NCBI GenBank assembly: GCA_964219355.1
Contig: CAXPOZ010000001.1
Location: 868,001-932,000, forward strand
Direction of reading: 5' to 3'
DNA: 64,000 bases
From: Parvularcula sp964219355
GTDB lineage: Bacteria > Pseudomonadota > Alphaproteobacteria > Caulobacterales > Parvularculaceae
The notes beneath the pieces are model-generated. The model ran no database searches, was not told where the DNA came from, and saw nothing but the letters and a program-made list of their open reading frames with translations. Shown here piece by piece: positions 47,696 through 56,375 of this stretch. Both the position numbers and the translations under genes were made by a program. The number at the start of each line of letters is the position of its first letter. Position 1 is the first letter of the stretch.

Positions 47696-48349
47696 CTACG
47701 CGCCGCCCCCCACTGCCCGCAAGATTTCGCCAAATTCTTCAACAGCTTTGGCCGGGCCACCCGGATGCGCCCAGATGCCGGCGGAGACGGCGAGGTAATC
47801 GGCGCCTGCCTCGATCAGCGGATTCGCATTCTGCGGCGTGATGCCGCCAATCGCCACACAAGGCATGGTCGTCATCATCGACCAGGCGGTGAGGATTTCA
47901 GGATCGGGCCTGTGGGCCGTCTCCTTGGTTGAGGTTGGAAAGAAGGCACCGAAGGCGACGTAGTCCGCGCCCTGTTCGGCGGCGATCATGGCGAGGTGCC
48001 GGCTGTCATGGCAGGTGACCCCGATATCGGCGTCATCGCCGAGCAGGGCTCTTGCCGCTTTGACGCTGCCATCGGCCTGCCCCAGATGGACGCCATCGGC
48101 GCCCGCCCTTTTGGCAAGCTCGGCGCTGTCATTGATGATCAGCGCCGCGCCGTGAGCGGCCAGCACCGGCTTGATAGCCTTTGCCGCCGCGAGAACTTCC
48201 GCATCCAGCACATCTTTCAGGCGGAGTTGCAGGCACGCAATCTCAACCCCCGCCCCGGGCGCTGCCGCAAGGGCAGCGTCGAGCTGGGGCAGGAATACCT
48301 CCAGCTCGATTTGCGGCGGAGTGATGAGATAAAGCGCGCAATCCGCCAT
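47696..48349 (-). CDS. thiE: Thiamine phosphate synthase
   Basis: TIM-barrel enzyme of 217 aa that couples HMP pyrophosphate with thiazole phosphate. Start at ATG 48349 (MADCALYLITP). Recognisable: LQLRLKD (about residue 41), INDSAELAKRAGADGVHLGQAD, CHDSRHLAMIAAEQGADYVAFGAFFPTSTK and the late AIGGITPQN. No other thi gene and no TPP riboswitch are nearby. It sits 7 bp after fba and appears to be carried on the central carbon transcript. Confidence 0.9.
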   Translation of the reverse strand: MADCALYLITPPQIELEVFLPQLDAALAAAPGAGVEIACLQLRLKDVLDAEVLAAAKAIKPVLAAHGAALIINDSAELAKRAGADGVHLGQADGSVKAARALLGDDADIGVTCHDSRHLAMIAAEQGADYVAFGAFFPTSTKETAHRPDPEILTAWSMMTTMPCVAIGGITPQNANPLIEAGADYLAVSAGIWAHPGGPAKAVEEFGEILRAVGGGA

Positions 48350-48356
48350 CAGATGA

Positions 48357-49250
48357 TCAACCGCCGACGGAGGCTTCAAAGATGCTGTCGATCGATTCGC
48401 CCAGCACCCGGTTGAACTCACCATCATCCTGTTGCGCGGAGAGACCTTCGGTCAGGCCGCGCGAGAAGCTGGCGATGACGCCCCGGTTCTGTCCGAGCTT
48501 GGTATTGGCTTCGGCACGCGAATAGCCGCCCGACAGGGCCACGACCCGCTGCACCCGAGGGTGATTGACCAGCGGTTCGTAAAGGTTCGCTTTCGTCGGC
48601 AGGGTCAGCTTGAGCATCACCTGACGTTCCTCCGGCAGCGCATCGAGATGTTTTGTCAGCTCCGCCAGCAGAATATCTTCAGCTTCCGCTTTGTCTTCGA
48701 TGGAGATCGTGACCTCCGGCTCGATGATCGGCATCAGGCCGTGACCGAGGATCTGGCGGGCGACCTTGAATTGCTGCTCGACGATGGCGGCGATGCCTTC
48801 TGCGTTCGCCCCATCGATGACGGAGCGCATCTTGGTGCCGTAGATGCCTTTCTTGACCGCGCGGTCGAGAAGATCATCAAGGCCCGGCATCGGCTTCATC
48901 AGACGCACGCCATCTTTTTCATCCTCAAGCCCCTTATCGACCTTGAGGAAGGGAACGACGCTGCGCTCTTTCCAGAGATATTCCGCCGTCGGCACACCGT
49001 CGATCTCACCATCCATGGTACGCTCGAAGAGGATCGCGCCCATCACCTTGTCACCGGTGAAGGCGGGCGATTTGATGATCCGTGCCCGCATCTCATGCAT
49101 GAGAGCGAACATCTCTTCATCACCTGAATAGGCGCTTTCCTCGATGCCGTAGAGACGCAACGCTTTCGGCGTTGAGCCGCCCGACTGATCGAGTGCCGCA
49201 ATGAAGCCGGGCTTCTGTGAGGCCTGTTCGGCCATTTCCTTATTTACCAT
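48357..49250 (-). CDS. fba: Fructose-bisphosphate aldolase class I
   Basis: Schiff-base aldolase of 297 aa, metal-independent, that splits or forms fructose 1,6-bisphosphate. N-terminal segment PGFIAALDQSGGSTPKAL, the central GTKMRSVI and the late VMLKLTLPTKANLY (candidate Schiff-base Lys region) and VVALSGGYSRAEA fit the bacterial class I family. Preceded by AGGGGAATAAA before ATG 49250. Follows pgk by 52 bp. Confidence 0.9.
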   Translation of the reverse strand: MVNKEMAEQASQKPGFIAALDQSGGSTPKALRLYGIEESAYSGDEEMFALMHEMRARIIKSPAFTGDKVMGAILFERTMDGEIDGVPTAEYLWKERSVVPFLKVDKGLEDEKDGVRLMKPMPGLDDLLDRAVKKGIYGTKMRSVIDGANAEGIAAIVEQQFKVARQILGHGLMPIIEPEVTISIEDKAEAEDILLAELTKHLDALPEERQVMLKLTLPTKANLYEPLVNHPRVQRVVALSGGYSRAEANTKLGQNRGVIASFSRGLTEGLSAQQDDGEFNRVLGESIDSIFEASVGG

Positions 49251-49302
49251 TTTATTCCCCTAACTGAATAACGGACGCGCCTTTTGGCGTCTTTCCGCAT
49301 GA

Positions 49303-50496
49303 CTACTTTTTGAGCGCCTCCACACCGGGCAGCGCCTTACCCTCCATATATTCCAGGAATGCGCCGCCCGCAGTCGACACATAGGTGAAATCATCAGCAA
49401 CACCGGCCATATTGACCGCTGCCACCGTATCGCCGCCGCCTGCAATGGAGGTGAGTTTTTCCTCCAAGGTCAGCTTCGCGGCAAATTTCGCAAGCTCCAC
49501 AGTCGCCGTCTGGAAGGGCGGTGTCTCGAACGCACCCAACGGCCCGTTCCACAGGAGCGTCTTGCAGCTTTCCAGTTCCTCAGCATAGTGATCGACACTA
49601 TCCGGGCCGACATCGAGAATCATTTCATCGGCGGCCACATCATCCGGCGCACAGACTCGCGTCTCAGGATTGGGCGCGAATTCCTTCGCAACGACCACAT
49701 CCTTGGGCAGGAGCAGCTCGCAACCTTCGGCCTTGGCCTTCTCCAGAATCGCTTTCGCGGTCGGCACGAGGTCAGCTTCGGCAAGCGACTTGCCGATCTC
49801 AGCGCCGAGCGCGAGCAGGAAGGTGTTCGCCATACCGCCACCAACGACGAGCTTGTCGGCCTTTGCCGTTAAATGCTCGAGAACATCGAGCTTGGTTGAG
49901 ACCTTGGCCCCGCCAACGACCGCCATGACCGGGCGTTCGGGCGCGGCCAGCGCAAGGGCGAGATAATCAAGCTCGCGCTGCATCGACCGACCGGCAGCGG
50001 AGGGAAGAATTTGCGCCACGCCTTCGGTCGAGCCATGCGCGCGGTGCGCCGCCGAGAAGGCATCATTCACATAAAGATCACCGAGGGCTGCGAGCTGTTT
50101 AGAAAACTCGGCATCGTTTTTCTCTTCACCCGGATAAAAGCGGGTATTCTCAAGCAGCAGGACATCACCAGCCGAGAGCGCCTCAACCGCCGCCTCCGCA
50201 TTGTCGCCGACCGCATCATCCACAAAAGCGACCGGACGGCCGAGCACGCCTTCGAATGCTTCGGCGACGGGCCGCAGGGACATCTCCGGCACGCGCGCAC
50301 CCTTGGGGCGGCCGAAATGCGACATCAGAATGACCTTGGCGTTCCGGTCAATCAGCTCCCGGACGGTCGGGACAGCCCGGTCGAGACGCGTCGTATCCGT
50401 CACCCGTGCGCCTTCCATCGGCACATTGAAATCCACCCGGACCAGAACCCGCTTACCGGCGACATCAAGATCATCAAGAGTGTGAAAAGCGGTCAT
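49303..50496 (-). CDS. pgk: Phosphoglycerate kinase
   Basis: Glycolytic kinase of 397 aa that transfers phosphate between 1,3-bisphosphoglycerate and ADP. N-terminal VLVRVDFNVPM and SHFGRPKGA substrate-binding motifs, GGAKVSTKLDVL, the GPLGAFE segment and the C-terminal SIAGGGDTVAAVN are intact. Its start is 3 bp after the methyltransferase stop. GAPDH, its metabolic partner, is upstream in the same direction. Confidence 0.97.
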   Translation of the reverse strand: MTAFHTLDDLDVAGKRVLVRVDFNVPMEGARVTDTTRLDRAVPTVRELIDRNAKVILMSHFGRPKGARVPEMSLRPVAEAFEGVLGRPVAFVDDAVGDNAEAAVEALSAGDVLLLENTRFYPGEEKNDAEFSKQLAALGDLYVNDAFSAAHRAHGSTEGVAQILPSAAGRSMQRELDYLALALAAPERPVMAVVGGAKVSTKLDVLEHLTAKADKLVVGGGMANTFLLALGAEIGKSLAEADLVPTAKAILEKAKAEGCELLLPKDVVVAKEFAPNPETRVCAPDDVAADEMILDVGPDSVDHYAEELESCKTLLWNGPLGAFETPPFQTATVELAKFAAKLTLEEKLTSIAGGGDTVAAVNMAGVADDFTYVSTAGGAFLEYMEGKALPGVEALKK

Positions 50497-50499
50497 CGG

Positions 50500-51129
50500 T
50501 TACGCGTCCCTTTCAAAAATGGCGTTGACTACGGCGGCCTTGCCGTCGTGGAATTTCCCTTCACGAAGGATCGTGTCGCGTTCCTCAAGCAGGATCGGAC
50601 GGAGCCCTTCGAAATCCCCGGCCAGCATCTCTGCCGTCATCAGGAGGTGCTCCTCTGGTGGGCCGCCGACTTTCGGGTTTTCGGCCCGATAGATAAGATT
50701 CTTCGGCGTGAAGGCCTCTAGCGTGATCCGCCCGCCGGGCCTTAAGGCCTTTGCCGCAAGGCGGTGGAGCTCCCGCCGGCCTTCAGCCGGCAGATGGAAA
50801 TAGATGAAGATGATGTGATCGAAATGGTTCTCCGGCCAGTCCCAGTCAAAAACATCCGTGAGCACCGTATCGAGCGGAACGCCGCGCTTTTCAGCCAGCA
50901 CCGCGGCCTTGGTGATGCCAACTTCTGAATGATCAAGGCTGGTGGCAATCAACCCCTGCTCTGCGAGCCAGACGCCATTGCGACCCTCGCCATCAGCGGG
51001 GATCAGCGCGGTCTGGCCGGGATGAAACTGCGCCCTTTGGGACGCAAGGAACGCATTGGGGGTCTCGCCATAGGTATATTCCGCCCCGGCAAAACGGTCG
51101 TCCCAGAATTTCGCATCCCGGTTGATCAC
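50500..51129 (-). CDS. Class I SAM-dependent methyltransferase
   Basis: Protein of 209 aa starting at GTG 51129 (VINRDAKFWDDRF) with GGAGG about 12 bases upstream; the frame runs to 51183 but would overlap the lipoprotein gene. SAM-binding features: motif I region LIPADGEGRNGVWLAEQG (about residues 43-60), an acidic residue in ATSLDHSE and the HIIFIYFHLP strand. It resembles TehB/thiopurine-type small-molecule methyltransferases; substrate unknown. It lies inside the gap-pgk run without an obvious metabolic link. Confidence 0.82.
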   Translation of the reverse strand: MINRDAKFWDDRFAGAEYTYGETPNAFLASQRAQFHPGQTALIPADGEGRNGVWLAEQGLIATSLDHSEVGITKAAVLAEKRGVPLDTVLTDVFDWDWPENHFDHIIFIYFHLPAEGRRELHRLAAKALRPGGRITLEAFTPKNLIYRAENPKVGGPPEEHLLMTAEMLAGDFEGLRPILLEERDTILREGKFHDGKAAVVNAIFERDA

Positions 51130-51130
51130 C

Positions 51131-51553
51131 TTAGCCGTCTTCCTCCGTGGCCGGACAGCGCAGCCAGGTGACGCTGCCGCCACTGGACTGGAACATCAGC
51201 GTATCGCCACTGACCCGCAGGCTCGCCACTTCTTCGTAAGGCTCGCCTTCCCCCATGCAGGAGCGGCTCAGCTCATACCGGCCAGCGGCTTCATCGATCA
51301 CCGTCACATCCGTCACAGCGCATTCATTCTCATAGCCAACCATCCGATTGGATGTGATCAGGATGGGGGCTTCTTCGGCACTGCCCGGCTTCAAAGAGCA
51401 ATCCGTGAACGAATTGGCCCAGAGCCCCTCGAAGGGATAGGCCGCAACGCTTTGCGGCGCAGAAGCCTCGGGGGCTTCCTTTTCTGCTCCCTCCTCCCCG
51501 CTGCCGCAGGCCGCGAGGAGAAAAAGGAGGCCGGGAAATGCCTTGCGCATCAT
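51131..51553 (-). CDS. Small putative lipoprotein
   Basis: Protein of 140 aa from ATG 51553 (MMRKAFPGLL). Lipobox LLAAC near residue 16, then an acidic linker and a compact C-terminal domain with four cysteines that could form disulfides (FTDCSL, NECAV, RSCMG, LRCPA). I do not recognise the family. It sits between gap and the methyltransferase gene, 14 bp from gap, so it is probably part of the central carbon transcript. Confidence 0.72.
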   Translation of the reverse strand: MMRKAFPGLLFLLAACGSGEEGAEKEAPEASAPQSVAAYPFEGLWANSFTDCSLKPGSAEEAPILITSNRMVGYENECAVTDVTVIDEAAGRYELSRSCMGEGEPYEEVASLRVSGDTLMFQSSGGSVTWLRCPATEEDG

Positions 51554-51567
51554 GGTCTCGGCTCCGC

Positions 51568-52575
51568 TTAGAGGAACTTCGCCATGGCGATCGCCGTGTC
51601 CGACATGCGGGTCGAGAAGCCCCACTCATTATCGTACCAGGAGAGAACCGACACGAAATTGCCGTCCATCACCTTGGTCTGATCCATATGGAAAATGGAG
51701 GAGTGCGGATCATGGTTGAAGTCGGTCGAGACGTTCTTCGCAAGCGTATAGCCAAGGACACCCTTGAGCGGGCCGTCCGCGGCTTCCTTGATCGCGGCAT
51801 TGATCTCTTCCGGCGTCGTGGCCCGTTCAGCCACGAATTTGAGATCGACGACAGAGACATTCGGGGTCGGCACACGAAGCGAGAAGCCGTCGAGCTTACC
51901 ATTGAGTTCCGGCAGAACGAGGCCGACGGCCTTCGCCGCACCCGTTGAGGTCGGGATCATGCTCATCGCCGCAGCACGGGCGCGGTAGAGATCCTTGTGC
52001 ATCGTATCGAGCGTCGGCTGGTCGCCCGTATAGGAGTGGATCGTCGTCATGATCCCCTTGTCGATGCCGATCGTGTCATTGAGGACCTTTGCCACCGGCG
52101 AGAGGCAGTTGGTCGTGCACGATGCATTGGAGACGATGACGTCTTCCGCCGTCAGCTTGTCGTGGTTGACGCCAAAGACGATGGTCTTGTCGGCATCCTT
52201 GCCAGGGGCTGAGATCAGGACGCGCTTGGCGCCGCCCTCAAGGTGCATCGCCGCTTTCTCGCGGTCGGTGAAAATACCGGTGCATTCCATGACGATGTCG
52301 ACACCAAGATCACCCCAGGGCAGGGCCTTTGGGTCACGCTCGGCGAAGACTTTGATCGGTTTGCCGTCCACGGACAGCTCGCCCTCGCCGGTCGACACGG
52401 CATTCGCAAGACGGCCATGCACGGAATCATATTGCAGCAGATGGGCGTTGGTTTCGACCGGGCCCAGATCATTGATCGCGACGACTTCGATATCGCTGCG
52501 ATTATGCTCGATCATCGAGCGCAGGGCGAGGCGGCCGATCCGGCCAAATCCATTGATGCCGACTTTGACAGTCAT
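51568..52575 (-). CDS. gap: Glyceraldehyde-3-phosphate dehydrogenase
   Basis: Enzyme of 335 aa with the NAD-binding N-terminus VGINGFGRIGRLALR and the catalytic motif SNASCTTNCLSPVAK (Cys about residue 153). The segment after the nucleotide fold (VVAINDLGPV) ends its second strand with Asn-Asp, compatible with NAD use. It acts in glycolysis and gluconeogenesis, or in a Calvin-type cycle with the adjacent transketolase. It follows tkt by 2 bp. Confidence 0.96.
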   Translation of the reverse strand: MTVKVGINGFGRIGRLALRSMIEHNRSDIEVVAINDLGPVETNAHLLQYDSVHGRLANAVSTGEGELSVDGKPIKVFAERDPKALPWGDLGVDIVMECTGIFTDREKAAMHLEGGAKRVLISAPGKDADKTIVFGVNHDKLTAEDVIVSNASCTTNCLSPVAKVLNDTIGIDKGIMTTIHSYTGDQPTLDTMHKDLYRARAAAMSMIPTSTGAAKAVGLVLPELNGKLDGFSLRVPTPNVSVVDLKFVAERATTPEEINAAIKEAADGPLKGVLGYTLAKNVSTDFNHDPHSSIFHMDQTKVMDGNFVSVLSWYDNEWGFSTRMSDTAIAMAKFL

Positions 52576-52577
52576 GT

Positions 52578-54569
52578 TCAGTTCCTTTCAATCAGTGAGC
52601 GGACACGATCCGCTGCCGTCTGGGCTGTCAGCCCGAAATGTTCATAGAGTTCCTGATACGGCCCGCTGGCGCCAAAGCCTTGCATGCCGAGGAAGTCATA
52701 AGGTTGGCCGAAGGCACCAAGGAGGCGGTCCCAGCCCTGCTGGATGCCGGCCTCAATGCCGAGACGCGGCGTGTTGCCGAGCACTTCTGCGATATAGTTC
52801 ATGTCCTGCGCCATGAAGAGATCAAGGCAAGGGACGGAGACGATCCGCGCTGGAATGCCTTCTGCATCGAGAATGCTTTTCGCACCAAGCGCGATGTCGA
52901 CTTCCGAGCCGGTCGCAAGGATCGTGATCTTGGCAGCCGCTGCCTCGCGTAGGACATAGCCGCCGCGCAGGCTTTTGTTCTCGGAGGCTTCACTCCGTAC
53001 CGGGCCGATATTCTGGCGGGTCAGGGCCAGAACGCTCGGCCCTGATGTCCGGGCCAGCGCCGCCGCCCAGCACTCGGCCGTTTCAAGCGCATCGGCAGGC
53101 CGGAAGACCGCCATGTTCGGGATCGCCCGCAGGCTCGCCAGATGCTCCACCGGCTGGTGGGTCGGGCCATCCTCACCCAGACCAATCGAGTCATGGGTCA
53201 GCACATAGATCACCCGCTGTTCCATCAACGCGGCAAGCCGCATCGAGGGGCGCATATAATCAGCGAAGACAAGGAATGCGCCGCTATAAGGGATCATCCC
53301 GCCATGCAGCGCCATGCCGTTCATCGCGGCGGCCATGCCATGCTCGCGAATACCGTAATGGACATAGCGGCCGTCATAATGCTCCGCATCGAGAACGGCC
53401 AAGTCGGACGTCTTGGTATTGTTCGAGCCCGTAAGGTCTGCCGAGCCGCCCACAGTAAAGGAAAGCGCCGCATTGACATGCTCAAGCGCCGCCTGTGACG
53501 CCTTACGCGTCGCGGTCGGCTTGCCGTCTTCGGCGAGCTCAGCTGCATATTTGCCAAGCGCCTCAATCGCCGGAGCCGCATCGGCCGCCATCGAGCGGTA
53601 GAATTCATCCTTATGCGCACTGCCTGACAGGCGAGCTTCCCAGGCGATGCGAGCGTCAGCCCCGCGGCTGCCGGCGTCGCGCCATGAAGCGAGAAGATCA
53701 TCCGGCAGTTGGAAAGGCGGCAACTCCCAGCCTAGAGCCTCACGTACGGCGGCGATTTCATCTGCGCCGAGCGGGGCGCCATGTGCCTTGGCCGTGCCGG
53801 CCTTGGTCGGCGCGCGGTGACCGATCGTCGTCTTGCAGGCGATCAGGACCGGGCGGTCAGAGCCTTTGGCTTCGGTCAGCGCACGGTCGATATCTGCCGC
53901 ATCATGACCATCACAGGCCAGCGTCTTCCAGCCCGACGCCTCGAACCGCGCGCGCTGGTCGGTCGAGTCCGACATCGACACCTTGCCGTCAATGGTGATG
54001 CCATTGTCATCCCACAGAACGATCAGCTTGCCGAGTTTCAGGTGGCCAGCAAGGCCAATGGCCTCCTGGCTGATCCCTTCCATCAGGCAGCCATCCCCGG
54101 CAATCACATAGGTATAGTGATTGACGAGATCGTCCCCGAAGCGGGCATTCAGATGCGCCTCGGCCAGCGCCATGCCGACCGCATTCGAAATCCCCTGCCC
54201 CAGCGGGCCGGTCGTCGTCTCGATCCCCGGCAGATGGCCATATTCAGGGTGGCCGGCGGTCTTTGCGCCCAGCTGACGGAAGTTCTTCAGCTCTTCCATC
54301 GTCACGCCATCATAGCCCAAGAGGTGCAGGAGGGAGTAGATCAGCATCGAGCCGTGACCGGCGGAGAGGACGAACCGGTCGCGGTCGGCCCAGTCGGGCG
54401 TGCTGGCATCGAAATTCAGGTGCCGGGTGAAGAGCACCGTTGCGACATCCGCCATGCCCATCGGCATGCCGGGATGCCCCGATTGCGCCTTCTCAACGGC
54501 GTCCATGGAGAGGACGGAAATGGCCGAAGCCATGCGGCGGGTAAGGTCCTGATCGAGTGAAGCGGTCAA
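52578..54569 (-). CDS. tkt: Transketolase
   Basis: Thiamine-diphosphate enzyme of 663 aa that moves two-carbon units among sugar phosphates. The N-terminal SGHPGMPMGMAD segment, the GDG-N ThDP motif (IAGDGCLMEGISQEA onward), the central GLGEDGPTHQP segment and the C-terminal domain are all present. It heads the tkt-gap-...-pgk-fba run. The 144-bp gap upstream separates it from the divergent zapA side and should hold the operon promoter. Confidence 0.96.
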   Translation of the reverse strand: MTASLDQDLTRRMASAISVLSMDAVEKAQSGHPGMPMGMADVATVLFTRHLNFDASTPDWADRDRFVLSAGHGSMLIYSLLHLLGYDGVTMEELKNFRQLGAKTAGHPEYGHLPGIETTTGPLGQGISNAVGMALAEAHLNARFGDDLVNHYTYVIAGDGCLMEGISQEAIGLAGHLKLGKLIVLWDDNGITIDGKVSMSDSTDQRARFEASGWKTLACDGHDAADIDRALTEAKGSDRPVLIACKTTIGHRAPTKAGTAKAHGAPLGADEIAAVREALGWELPPFQLPDDLLASWRDAGSRGADARIAWEARLSGSAHKDEFYRSMAADAAPAIEALGKYAAELAEDGKPTATRKASQAALEHVNAALSFTVGGSADLTGSNNTKTSDLAVLDAEHYDGRYVHYGIREHGMAAAMNGMALHGGMIPYSGAFLVFADYMRPSMRLAALMEQRVIYVLTHDSIGLGEDGPTHQPVEHLASLRAIPNMAVFRPADALETAECWAAALARTSGPSVLALTRQNIGPVRSEASENKSLRGGYVLREAAAAKITILATGSEVDIALGAKSILDAEGIPARIVSVPCLDLFMAQDMNYIAEVLGNTPRLGIEAGIQQGWDRLLGAFGQPYDFLGMQGFGASGPYQELYEHFGLTAQTAADRVRSLIERN

Positions 54570-54713
54570 AGTGGGCCTGCCAGTGCTGGAATTAGAATGA
54601 AGATGCGCGGTGAATGCACCGGAGCCCCCGCAAGATCAAGGCTCTGAGACAAGTGATAAGGGCGAGGAGTTCTCAATCTGCGGAGAGGTGTTCTAGAAGC
54701 ACTCACCCTCTGC

Positions 54714-54986
54714 GTGTCCGACTCGACATGGCAAGAAATCCGCGCAACGCTCTCATATATGGCGCATCCGCCCCCAATTGGCCCGGCCTTTTCCCGGCTG
54801 GATGGAGCGATTTCGTCGCTCGAACAGGCCCTTGATGCCATCGGCCCGCTGCGCGCAGGTGAGCATCCGGGACTGGCTGCCCAGTTCAATCAGCTCGAAC
54901 AGGGGCTCGACCGGATCATCGGCGACTTGACGGCTGCCTTGGGGCAGGACGCATCGAAAGACTCACAGAAAAAAGAGGCATCGTGA
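54714..54986 (+). CDS. Small coiled-coil protein upstream of zapA
   Basis: Protein of 90 aa starting at GTG 54714; an in-frame ATG at 54759 is an alternative, and neither has a good ribosome binding site. The region LDGAISSLEQALDAIGPL and LAAQFNQLEQGLDRIIGDLTAAL have heptad spacing typical of a short coiled coil. Small coiled-coil genes of this kind (DUF4164-like) are often found before zapA in alphaproteobacteria. A role in cell division is inferred only from the 1-bp gap to zapA. Confidence 0.65.
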   Translation: MSDSTWQEIRATLSYMAHPPPIGPAFSRLDGAISSLEQALDAIGPLRAGEHPGLAAQFNQLEQGLDRIIGDLTAALGQDASKDSQKKEAS

Positions 54987-54987
54987 C

Positions 54988-55305
54988 ATGGCGGAGGTCC
55001 GGATCAATGTGAACGGGCAAGGCTATTCGCTGAAAGTCAGTGACGGACAGGAAGACCGGCTTCGCCAGCTCGCCGCGCATTTCAACTCGCATGTCGACCG
55101 GCTGGCCGAGGAGCATGGCCATATCGCCGAAGCCCGCCTTTTACTGCTCGCGGGGCTGACGGTCTGTGAAGAATATTTCGAAGCTCAGGGCACCGAAACG
55201 GCACTTGCTCATGCCGCCCTCGCGCAGGATCTCGAGCGCGCCGCCAGCCGAATCGAAGCCTGCGCGGCGAGACTTTCTGGTAAGGCTGACGCAGCTGACG
55301 CTTGA
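54988..55305 (+). CDS. zapA: Cell division protein ZapA
   Basis: Protein of 105 aa with an N-terminal ZapA domain (VRINVNGQGYSLKVSDGQEDRLRQL, split over about residues 4-30; HFNSHVDRLA) and a C-terminal helix. ZapA tetramers bundle FtsZ filaments at the division ring. The start lies 1 bp after the coiled-coil gene. The 6S RNA gene and the cyclo-ligase gene follow, a conserved neighbourhood. Confidence 0.92.
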   Translation: MAEVRINVNGQGYSLKVSDGQEDRLRQLAAHFNSHVDRLAEEHGHIAEARLLLLAGLTVCEEYFEAQGTETALAHAALAQDLERAASRIEACAARLSGKADAADA

Positions 55306-55320
55306 ACAGGCCCGCGCGCC

Positions 55321-55465
55321 TCTCTACCTTGGAGGTCGCTGCCCGGTTCGTCAGGACTTACGTCCCCGGGGCCTTAAATTCATGTTCGGGAGCTGTCTCT
55401 GACTAGGGTCGTGGCCCTTATCACGCGGCGCCCACCTGGTCCTTCGGGTCCAGGGCGACAAAAAT
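55321..55465 (+). ncRNA. ssrS: 6S RNA
   Basis: The region between zapA and the cyclo-ligase gene contains the hallmarks of alphaproteobacterial 6S RNA: a 5' arm CTTGGAGGTCGCTGCCCGG, a central part able to form the open bubble that mimics a promoter, and a 3' arm GGCGCCCACCTGGTCC followed by a TTCG tetraloop hairpin (CTGGTCC-TTCG-GGTCCAG). 6S RNA binds sigma-70 RNA polymerase in stationary phase. Ends are approximate. Confidence 0.85.
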
Positions 55466-55521
55466 GTCCAACGGCCGGTGCGGCACTTTAGTTCACTCCG
55501 CGAAAGGAAGCGGCGCTCTTC

Positions 55522-56133
55522 ATGCAGAATGGTGCGACACCGCCCCCTCTTCCCGATCTCGATTGGAAAGCTGCGTTCCGGAAACGCGCAAAAGCCGCAC
55601 GGGCCGAGGCTGCCGCTGCGGATGGTGGCAGCGCCGCGATGAAGGCCGCCCATCATTTCATCGAAGATTTCATACCGCAGACGCCGCTGCGCATCGCGCT
55701 TTATTGTCCGGTCGGTGATGAACTCGACACCGCCTATCTGAATGCGGACCTTCTGGCCGCCGGTCACGAAGTCCTCCTGCCCGTGGCGGTTGAAGAGAAT
55801 GCGCCGCTCATCTTCCGGCAGTTCCGCATGGATACGCCGCTCATCAAGGGCCGCTACGGCATCCCGATCCCGCCCGAGAGCGCACCCGAGGCAACTCCTG
55901 AGATTATCGCCGTGCCAGTGCTCGGTGTCCGCCGTGATGGTGCGCGTCTAGGCATGGGCGGTGGCTATTACGACCGTACACTGATGAAACTGCGTGCCGA
56001 AGGTGAGATCCTTGCCATCGGGTTCGGCTATGCTGCCCAGAAGATGGAGCGCTTCCCCGTCATGCCGCATGATGAGTTCCTTGACGGCTATGTCAGCGAA
56101 GACGGCGCGGAGCGGTTCGAGCGAAGGCGGTAG
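55522..56133 (+). CDS. fau: 5-formyltetrahydrofolate cyclo-ligase
   Basis: Protein of 203 aa that converts 5-formyl-THF to 5,10-methenyl-THF with ATP. The N-terminal basic segment FRKRAKAARAEA, the ALYCPVGDELDT strand and the substrate/ATP motif GMGGGYYDRTL (about residues 144-154) are present. It is downstream of the 6S RNA, as ygfA is in E. coli, and may be read from the same transcript. Confidence 0.92.
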   Translation: MQNGATPPPLPDLDWKAAFRKRAKAARAEAAAADGGSAAMKAAHHFIEDFIPQTPLRIALYCPVGDELDTAYLNADLLAAGHEVLLPVAVEENAPLIFRQFRMDTPLIKGRYGIPIPPESAPEATPEIIAVPVLGVRRDGARLGMGGGYYDRTLMKLRAEGEILAIGFGYAAQKMERFPVMPHDEFLDGYVSEDGAERFERRR

Positions 56134-56186
56134 GCGCCGCTTCCTCAAGGCCATCCTCCGATCACACGATCTCTATCCCTCCGCTC

Positions 56187-56322
56187 ATGCCCGCGCAGGC
56201 GGGCATCTGGTCCTACATAACGAAGGTTGGCTTCATCTTTGTACTCTTCAGAGATGAGAGCACGTGACCTCAGAGGCAGATCCCCGCTGGAGTTTAGACC
56301 GGACATGATCCGGGCCGGGGAT
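56187..56322. repeat. Intergenic palindromic elements
   Basis: Two hairpins lie in the 242-bp gap between convergent genes. The first is a perfect 8-bp stem, ATGCCCGC/GCGGGCAT, with loop GCAG (56187-56206). The second is nested: outer ATCCCCG/CGGGGAT (56280-56286, 56316-56322) and inner CCGGA/TCCGG (56299-56303, 56309-56313). They resemble dispersed intergenic repeats common in alphaproteobacterial genomes and may also act as terminators. Confidence 0.6.
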
Positions 56323-56375
56323 GAGCGGGTGAAGGGAGTTGGAGCATGTATTGCCCAACCCCACAGCAAGTCAGA

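Noticed and set aside
49265..49290. Hairpin between pgk and fba (GACGCC/GGCGCGTC) as a terminator
   Set aside because: The stem is imperfect and lacks a U run, and the short gap suggests continued transcription into fba; could be an mRNA processing site but this is not supported.
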